A stretch of 7,970 nucleotides of DNA. Source: Gammaproteobacteria bacterium. Lineage in GTDB: Bacteria > Pseudomonadota > Gammaproteobacteria > Enterobacterales > Psychrobiaceae. The position numbers and the translations under genes were made by a program. The notes beneath the pieces were generated by a model. It made no database searches and was not told the origin of the DNA. It saw only the letters and a program-made list of their open reading frames with translations. Positions 4,964 through 7,970 of this stretch are shown in pieces (the first letter of the stretch is position 1; the number at the start of each line of letters is the position of its first letter). Location of the stretch: positions 1 through 7,970 of the forward strand of contig JABSRS010000145.1 in the NCBI GenBank assembly GCA_013214885.1. The letters run 5' to 3'.

Positions 4964-5358
4964 ATGGTAAGTAAAAATTTTAGAGAAAGTAGATATTTGA
5001 ATGAATCAGGATCCAAAACTGGAAACTGGTATATTAATCGGTTTGAGTACTTTCAATTTCATGAGCACCCTGAGTATAAGAGGCACAAGTATACTGCTTT
5101 GTTTGCTGGCGCATTTTTTTGTTATTTAGGCTTAAATATATTGAAAACTACTTTTTTGGGCTCGCTTCCTTTTTTTTACTTATGCTATATCTAACTTCTA
5201 ACTTCTAACTTTTAACTTTCAACTTATTACGCACTAAAGTATGCCGTTATCACGGTTATTATTTTTACCCTAAAAAAATCATTAACTTCTTTAGAACCCG
5301 CGAGGTTGAAGTGGACTTAAATGATTTTGATTCTATAGCAACAATGTATAAAAAATAG
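4964..5358 (+). pseudogene. likely broken membrane-protein gene, split at a heptamer repeat
   Basis: The first frame (4964-5194) encodes 76 residues: a polar N-terminus rich in Arg, Tyr and His (NFRESRYLNESGSK..., FEYFQFHEHPEYKRHKY), then a hydrophobic stretch at residues 44-76. It ends at a TAA that is the first triplet of a TAACTTC tandem repeat. In another frame, open from 5209 to the TAG at 5356-5358, lies a 49-residue coding-like tail (RTKVCRYHGYYFYPKKIINF, then EVEVDLNDFDSIATMYKK) without a start codon. Its basic-aromatic style resembles the N-terminal part. I infer one ancestral gene disrupted by repeat growth or an indel. Alternatively the 76-residue ORF is a complete gene and the tail is a leftover of another. 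The Shine-Dalgarno sequence is weak (GGGTAGATA before ATG 4964). Confidence 0.5.
5192..5226 (+). repeat. heptamer tandem repeat, five copies of TAACTTY type
   Basis: Five consecutive 7-base units: TAACTTC, TAACTTC, TAACTTT, TAACTTT, CAACTTA. Because 7 is not a multiple of 3, the first three TAA triplets fall in the three different frames, so the array stops translation in every frame on this strand. It lies exactly at the end of the 76-residue ORF and before an out-of-frame coding tail. Such arrays change copy number by slippage. Confidence 0.85.
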
Positions 5359-5372
5359 GGTGGTGCCCAAAC

Positions 5373-5470
5373 AGATAACAAGTTACGCTAATTGAAAGTT
5401 ACTGTTGACGAATTTTGCAACAAGACCAAAAATCCGCGCCCAGCAATTTGTGCTGAGTAAGGCGCCATAT
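5373..5470 (+). repeat. attC-like site 6, with a mutated core
   Basis: Starts with AGATAACAAG and ends with a strong hairpin: GCGCC (5436-5440) pairs with GGCGC (5461-5465), and CAGCA (5441-5445) with TGCTG (5451-5455) around the loop ATTTG, leaving AGTAA as a one-sided bulge. Extrahelical bases on one strand are a hallmark of attC recognition. The core reads GCCATAT where GTTATAT is expected, that is TT changed to CC at 5465-5466. It separates the broken gene from the 149-residue membrane protein. Confidence 0.55.
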
Positions 5471-5490
5471 ATCTAATGGAAGGATCCAGT

Positions 5491-5940
5491 ATGAATCAAA
5501 GTAAAGCTATTGTTATCTCAATATTATCAGGATTAATTATTGGTTTAATTGGGGTACATCTAATGGGTTATGTCGCTGCAATCGCAATACCCAAAGCATA
5601 TTTTTTGTGGTTTAAGGAAAACCTATTTGCTGAACTTGCTATGGTTATATTACGAATAGTTGAGCAATTTATGGTGTTTGGTCTTCTGGCCTTAATTACA
5701 GGATCTGTGTTGGGCAAAATTACCCGTTCTCATTGGTTCGTTAATAGTATTATCTGCTATTTTTCAGTTTTGCTTTATTTTTCGGTCGGTTCGGCCTTCG
5801 TATACGGCGGTTCTATATCAAATCCGTTTGCGGGATTTTCAATGTTATATTTTTTGCCATCACTTGTACTACCTGCTTGTTTAATCGCTGCCACTTATAT
5901 GGCGTCACCGCGAGATAATAAAATCAACAAGGACGCGTAA
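5491..5940 (+). CDS. four-helix membrane protein, unknown function
   Basis: A 149-residue protein, mostly hydrophobic, with four likely transmembrane helices at about residues 6-30, 49-70, 83-105 and 115-138. Short charged segments (KENLFAE, GKITRSH) lie between them, and the polar tail is PRDNKINKDA. I chose ATG 5491 because GGAAGGAT (5478-5485) is well placed for it; an in-frame ATG at 5476 would add five residues but overlaps that ribosome binding site. It is the only gene between two attC-like sites. Family not recognised; no catalytic or transport motif is evident. Confidence 0.7.
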   Translation: MNQSKAIVISILSGLIIGLIGVHLMGYVAAIAIPKAYFLWFKENLFAELAMVILRIVEQFMVFGLLALITGSVLGKITRSHWFVNSIICYFSVLLYFSVGSAFVYGGSISNPFAGFSMLYFLPSLVLPACLIAATYMASPRDNKINKDA

Positions 5941-5982
5941 CCGTTCGCTACACAATTTTAGCCTCTTAACGAGGCGTGATAT
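5935..5982 (+). repeat. short attC-like site 7
   Basis: GCGTAAC (5935-5941, overlapping the stop codon of the upstream gene) is a good R''-type box. The site ends with a perfect hairpin, GCCTC-TTAAC-GAGGC (5961-5975), directly followed by the core GTGATAT (5976-5982), where GTTATAT is expected. It is under 50 bases, short for an attC. The hairpin is not followed by a T run, so I do not call it a terminator. Confidence 0.45.
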
Positions 5983-5998
5983 TTTAAGGAGGATTTCA

Positions 5999-6568
5999 GT
6001 GCACTTTCCTGAATTAGAAACACCACGGTTAAAATTGACCGAGTTAATTGCTACCGATGAGCAAGATATTTTCGAATTGTTTTCGGATGATTCCGTTATT
6101 GAATATTACGATCTTGCAGCATTCGATGAGTTGACTCAGGCGACCAACCTGATTAACTTTTTTCGAACTCGCTTTAAAGAAAATTCAGGTATTCGTTGGG
6201 CTATTCGGCTCAAAGAAACAAATCAACTAATAGGGACTTGTGGCTTTAATACTTGGAGCCCTAATATGAGAAATGCTGTCATAGGTTACGATTTACTTCC
6301 TAAATTTTGGGGGCGTGGCTACACAACAGAAGCGGTTCACCGAATTGTTAAAGCCGCATTTTTAGGTGACTTGCCTTGCGGTAAACTTAATCGTATTCAA
6401 GGTGACACTGTACCAGGAAACTCTGCATCTGAATCACTGCTACTAAAAGTTGGGTTCAAGGAGGAAGGCATTAGACGGCAAAGTGGCTACTGGAAAAATG
6501 AGTTTCATGATCTTAAATGCTTTGGCTTAATTCAGTCCGAGTACCGTGAAATAAAAGCACATCAATGA
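5999..6568 (+). CDS. GNAT-family N-acetyltransferase, RimJ/RimL type
   Basis: A 189-residue acetyltransferase expected to move an acetyl group from acetyl-CoA to an amine, either a protein N-terminus or a small molecule; the substrate cannot be read from the sequence. The Acetyltransf_3 layout is complete: the N-terminal LETPRLKLTELIATDEQDIF (6-25), a central strand RWAIRLKETNQLIGTCGF (66-83), motif A for the CoA pyrophosphate with GYDLLPKFWGRGYTTEAV (96-113), and motif B from N141 (GNSASESLLLKVGFKEEG, 140-157) with the usual tail after it. Length is typical of the family. The start is GTG 5999, set by an ideal AAGGAGGAT at 5986-5994. GNAT genes are frequent integron cargo, and this one is flanked by attC-like sites on both sides. 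It appears intact. Confidence 0.9.
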   Translation: MHFPELETPRLKLTELIATDEQDIFELFSDDSVIEYYDLAAFDELTQATNLINFFRTRFKENSGIRWAIRLKETNQLIGTCGFNTWSPNMRNAVIGYDLLPKFWGRGYTTEAVHRIVKAAFLGDLPCGKLNRIQGDTVPGNSASESLLLKVGFKEEGIRRQSGYWKNEFHDLKCFGLIQSEYREIKAHQ

Positions 6569-6577
6569 TAATGTCAA

Positions 6578-6663
6578 TTCTAATGGGTTCTGTGAGGATG
6601 TTTGTATAGTTGACTGGTATGCATCAGTTGAACGCATTATCGCGGCTTAAAATGGCGTTAGAC
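6578..6663 (+). repeat. attC-like site 8, with consensus core
   Basis: The right end reads GCGGCTTAAAATGGCGTTAG followed by AC: L' box GGCTTAA and a full-consensus core GTTAGAC (6657-6663), with cleavage expected between G6657 and T6658. TTGAACGC (6628-6635) pairs imperfectly with GCGGCTTAA (6642-6650). The left box is probably TTCTAAT (6578-6584), a degenerate partner of GTTAGAC. The segment GCATTATC-GCGGCTTA is nearly shared with site 1, which suggests a common lineage. This is the best-preserved core in the window. Confidence 0.65.
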
Positions 6664-6678
6664 TTACATGGAGCATTT

Positions 6679-6802
6679 ATGAAGTGGTTTCAACTGGCCG
6701 TTATATTATTTCACTAAACGTGCTGGTGAAATTATCCAATTAGTTATCGAAAATGAAGATGGCAGTCAAATAACGTTGAACATCGCAATGAACGCTTGGT
6801 AA
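6679..6802 (+). pseudogene. frameshifted small ORF (about 40 residues)
   Basis: ATG 6679 follows GGAG (6670-6673) at good spacing but the frame stops after 12 residues (MKWFQLAVILFH). Removing one base, C6691, restores a frame reading MKWFNWPLYYFTKRAGEIIQ, then LVIENEDGSQITLNIAMNAW, to the TAA at 6800-6802. The restored peptide begins exactly at the well-placed ATG and ends just before the next attC-like site, which supports a former 40-residue gene broken by a 1-nt insertion. Family not recognised. Confidence 0.5.
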
Positions 6803-6865
6803 GTATACGAACCCAAACCCAAACCAGACAGCGCCAGCACGCGGCTGGTTAGTTTGGCGTGAGGT
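6803..6865 (+). repeat. attC-like site 9
   Basis: Right arm GGTTAGTTTGGCGTGAGGT (6847-6865) and left arm TACGAACCCAAACCCAAACC (6805-6824) are largely complementary. The inner hairpin is clear: AACCAG (6822-6827) with CTGGTT (6845-6850), then GCG (6831-6833) with CGC (6840-6842), loop CCAGCA. The core is GTGAGGT instead of GTTRRRY, the same GTGA variant as in site 7. It lies between the frameshifted small ORF and the SRPBCC gene. Confidence 0.6.
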
Positions 6866-6888
6866 GTCACTCAAATACGGAGGAAATC

Positions 6889-7329
6889 ATGGCAGAAATT
6901 AATCATCAAGTTGGTATTAAAGCATCGCCCGAAAAAATTTATCAGTCACTGACTACTGATTTAGGGCTATCTCAATGGTGGACCAATGACATTTCAGGAG
7001 CAGGCGAAGTCGGTTCAATTATTAAGTTTCGTTTCAATGGCACAGGCCCTGACTTTTCAGTCACTAAACTAATACCCAATAAACTAGTGGAATGGAAACA
7101 TTCAGGTGTTGTGCCTGAGTCATGGATAGGTACCAAGATTGAATTTCAATTAAGAGCTGAGGGAACTCAAACGTTTGTCCGCTTTAAGCATTCTAATTGG
7201 CAAGAATCCTCTGATTTTATGGCTCATTGCAGTACGAAATGGGCGGTGTTTTTACTGAGCCTTAAAGAGGCTCTTGAAGACGGAACGGGTAAACCTTTTC
7301 CAAATGATATTCAAATAGATCATTCATAA
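6889..7329 (+). CDS. SRPBCC/AHSA1-type START-fold protein
   Basis: A 146-residue cytoplasmic protein of the SRPBCC (Bet v 1/START-like) superfamily. Typical landmarks are visible: an opening strand and helix INHQVGIKASPEKIYQSLTT (4-23), LGLSQWWTNDISG (25-37), a glycine-turn strand FRFNGTGPDFSV, then VEWKHSG, TKIEFQLRAEGTQTFVRFKH, and a long C-terminal helix CSTKWAVFLLSLKEALEDG that closes the ligand cavity. Such proteins bind hydrophobic small molecules or act as Aha1-like chaperone partners; no ligand can be assigned. I chose ATG 6889 because GGAGG (6879-6883) is ideally placed; an upstream GTG at 6859 belongs to the attC core and is unlikely to be the start. Length is normal and the gene looks intact. 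It is a single-gene cassette. Confidence 0.88.
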   Translation: MAEINHQVGIKASPEKIYQSLTTDLGLSQWWTNDISGAGEVGSIIKFRFNGTGPDFSVTKLIPNKLVEWKHSGVVPESWIGTKIEFQLRAEGTQTFVRFKHSNWQESSDFMAHCSTKWAVFLLSLKEALEDGTGKPFPNDIQIDHS

Positions 7330-7344
7330 AAGATTTAAAATTAA

Positions 7345-7401
7345 AACGTTAGTTAACAAAAAATCCTTCAGTTTGCTCGGTAACTTGTACGGACGTTATC
7401 G
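7345..7401 (+). repeat. possible degenerate attC-like site 10
   Basis: GTTAACAAA (7352-7360) could be a left box and GGACGTTATCG (7391-7401) a right box with core GTTATCG. Pairing between the arms is poor and no inner hairpin stands out. The call relies mainly on position, between two independent genes, where every other junction of this array has a site. Confidence 0.3.
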
Positions 7402-7462
7402 CTACTTGAATAGCTCTGTTTTTGTCCCAATCTAATTTATATAGGTAGATGGGATATATGCG

Positions 7463-7723
7463 ATGGATTTATTGAATGCAATTGATATTAAATATTTGTT
7501 TTGTTACGTTTTAGTCATCGTACTTGTCTTGTTTATATTTCGAGGCATGTTTAGGATGGTTGTCTGGGCTAAAAAAATGCCTAAGGGTGCGTTCATGTTT
7601 TTGGCTATTTTTCCGTTAATTTCAATATTTCCAATCCCAGGCCAGGAAATAAAAAAATTAGAAAAGATCAAGAAAGTGCAAATCAAAAAGGAAGATGAGA
7701 GTGGTGATCCGCCAAGCGATTAG
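7463..7723 (+). CDS. small membrane protein with charged tail, unknown function
   Basis: An 86-residue protein. Hydrophobic segments lie at about residues 10-28 (YLFCYVLVIVLVLFIFRGM) and 42-58 (GAFMFLAIFPLISIFPI), separated by MVVWAKKMPK. The tail is highly charged (KKLEKIKKVQIKKEDESGD) and probably cytoplasmic and helical. The Shine-Dalgarno sequence is weak (GATGGGAT, 7448-7455). The end of this ORF overlaps the opening of a different frame that encodes an excalibur domain (7708 onward). The two could be neighbouring genes, or a single membrane-anchored excalibur protein split by a frameshift; a two-helix anchor plus linker plus excalibur domain would be a sensible order. Family not recognised with confidence. 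Confidence 0.6.
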   Translation: MDLLNAIDIKYLFCYVLVIVLVLFIFRGMFRMVVWAKKMPKGAFMFLAIFPLISIFPIPGQEIKKLEKIKKVQIKKEDESGDPPSD

Positions 7724-7728
7724 CTAAA

Positions 7729-7883
7729 CCTAAAGCCAACTTTACGTGTGACGGTAGGCACCATTACTCTCAAATTAATACGTATGACGAAGCAAAGTTT
7801 TTATTCTGGATTGTCCAAATACCAAAATGGACGGTGATAATGATGGTATCCCATACGACATCCAGTTTAATAAAAAGGGTTGA
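7729..7883 (+). pseudogene. excalibur-domain ORF, frameshifted, no start codon
   Basis: Two adjacent frames together spell an excalibur calcium-binding domain: PKANFTCDGRHHYSQINTYD then EAKF in the first, and ILDCPNTKMDGDNDGIPYD in the second, ending IQFNKKG at TGA 7881-7883. Adding one T to the T5 run at 7798-7802 gives EAKFFILDCP and rejoins them, so a 1-nt deletion in a homopolymer is the simplest explanation. The Ca-binding DGDNDG motif is intact. Three cysteines usual in the family are tyrosines here (in HHYSQ, NTYD and IPYD). The first frame is open only from 7708 and has no start codon, so the domain is either a fragment or the frameshifted C-terminus of the preceding membrane protein. 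Confidence 0.65.
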
Positions 7884-7884
7884 T

Positions 7885-7970
7885 ATGAAAGAAGCTATAA
7901 ACGAAGTAAAAAGTGAAGTTAAAGCTAAATTATTATTTTGGAATAATCTTAAAAGTAGAAAACTTAAAGT
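7885..7970 (+). CDS. start of an unknown gene, cut by window end
   Basis: The first 28 codons of a gene that continues past the window: MKEAINEVKSEVKAKLLFWN then NLKSRKLK. It is highly charged and probably helical at first. AGGG at 7876-7879 precedes the ATG, which begins one base after the TGA of the excalibur ORF, so the two were probably translated in tandem from one transcript. No family can be assigned from so little sequence. Confidence 0.5.
   Translation, partial: MKEAINEVKSEVKAKLLFWNNLKSRKLK

Noticed and set aside
5961..5975. GCCTC/GAGGC hairpin as a terminator
   Set aside because: It is followed by GTGATAT and then a ribosome binding site, with no T tract; its place before a core-like heptamer suits an attC-type site.
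7504..7686. 60-residue - strand ORF opposite the 86-residue membrane protein
   Set aside because: It is an antisense shadow; hydrophobicity arises from the complementary strand of transmembrane codons.
1..7970. Toxin-antitoxin pair or phage-defence system among the small genes
   Set aside because: Integron arrays often carry them, but no small gene here shows recognisable toxin, antitoxin, nuclease or NTPase motifs.

Overview
The window looks like a stretch of a sedentary chromosomal integron: an array of mobile gene cassettes in an AT-rich marine gammaproteobacterium, probably of the Alteromonadales or Vibrionales. Nearly every gene lies on the + strand. Most have their own strong Shine-Dalgarno sequence and encode small proteins of unknown or accessory function. 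They are separated by short palindromic spacers that end in versions of GGCGTTA, the right-hand core of integron attC sites. No integron integrase or attI site is in the window, so the array call rests on the spacers and on gene style. The host guess rests on base composition, the DUF2500-like protein, the HTH regulator type and the VCR-like spacers; it is an inference.

Layout, left to right: attC-like site (to about 102); a two-gene cassette with a small lipoprotein and a DUF2500-like membrane protein (119-819); attC-like site (823-935); a cassette whose 5' leader is split by an intact IS3-family insertion sequence (about 1033-2659, transposase on the - strand), followed by a membrane-anchored HTH regulator (2672-3352); attC-like site with a mutated core (3373-3466); a two-helix membrane peptide (3485-3718); degenerate site (3726-3777); a lipoprotein pseudogene with a frameshift and a nonsense codon (3808-4295); two small membrane proteins (4334-4894); a 76-residue ORF that ends in a heptamer tandem repeat, followed out of frame by a coding-like tail (4964-5358); attC-like site (5373-5470); a four-helix membrane protein (5491-5940); a short site; a RimJ/RimL-type GNAT acetyltransferase (5999-6568); attC-like site (6578-6663); a frameshifted 40-residue ORF (6679-6802); attC-like site (6803-6865); an SRPBCC/AHSA1-type protein (6889-7329); weak site; a small membrane protein (7463-7723); a frameshifted excalibur-domain ORF (7729-7883); and the start of another gene that runs off the window (7885-7970).

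The genes do not form one pathway. What unites them is the cassette arrangement and a bias towards small membrane, lipoprotein and envelope products. The most notable feature is decay: four coding units look broken by 1-nt indels, nonsense codons or a repeat, and several attC cores have lost the G or TT of GTT. This suggests an old, largely silent part of an array. The IS element, by contrast, keeps its DDE triad, its terminal repeats and a textbook -1 frameshift signal, so it looks recent. I see no clearly new defence or biosynthetic system; the most useful leads are the pattern of decay, the heptamer repeat, the compact attC hairpins and the cassette-borne membrane HTH regulator.
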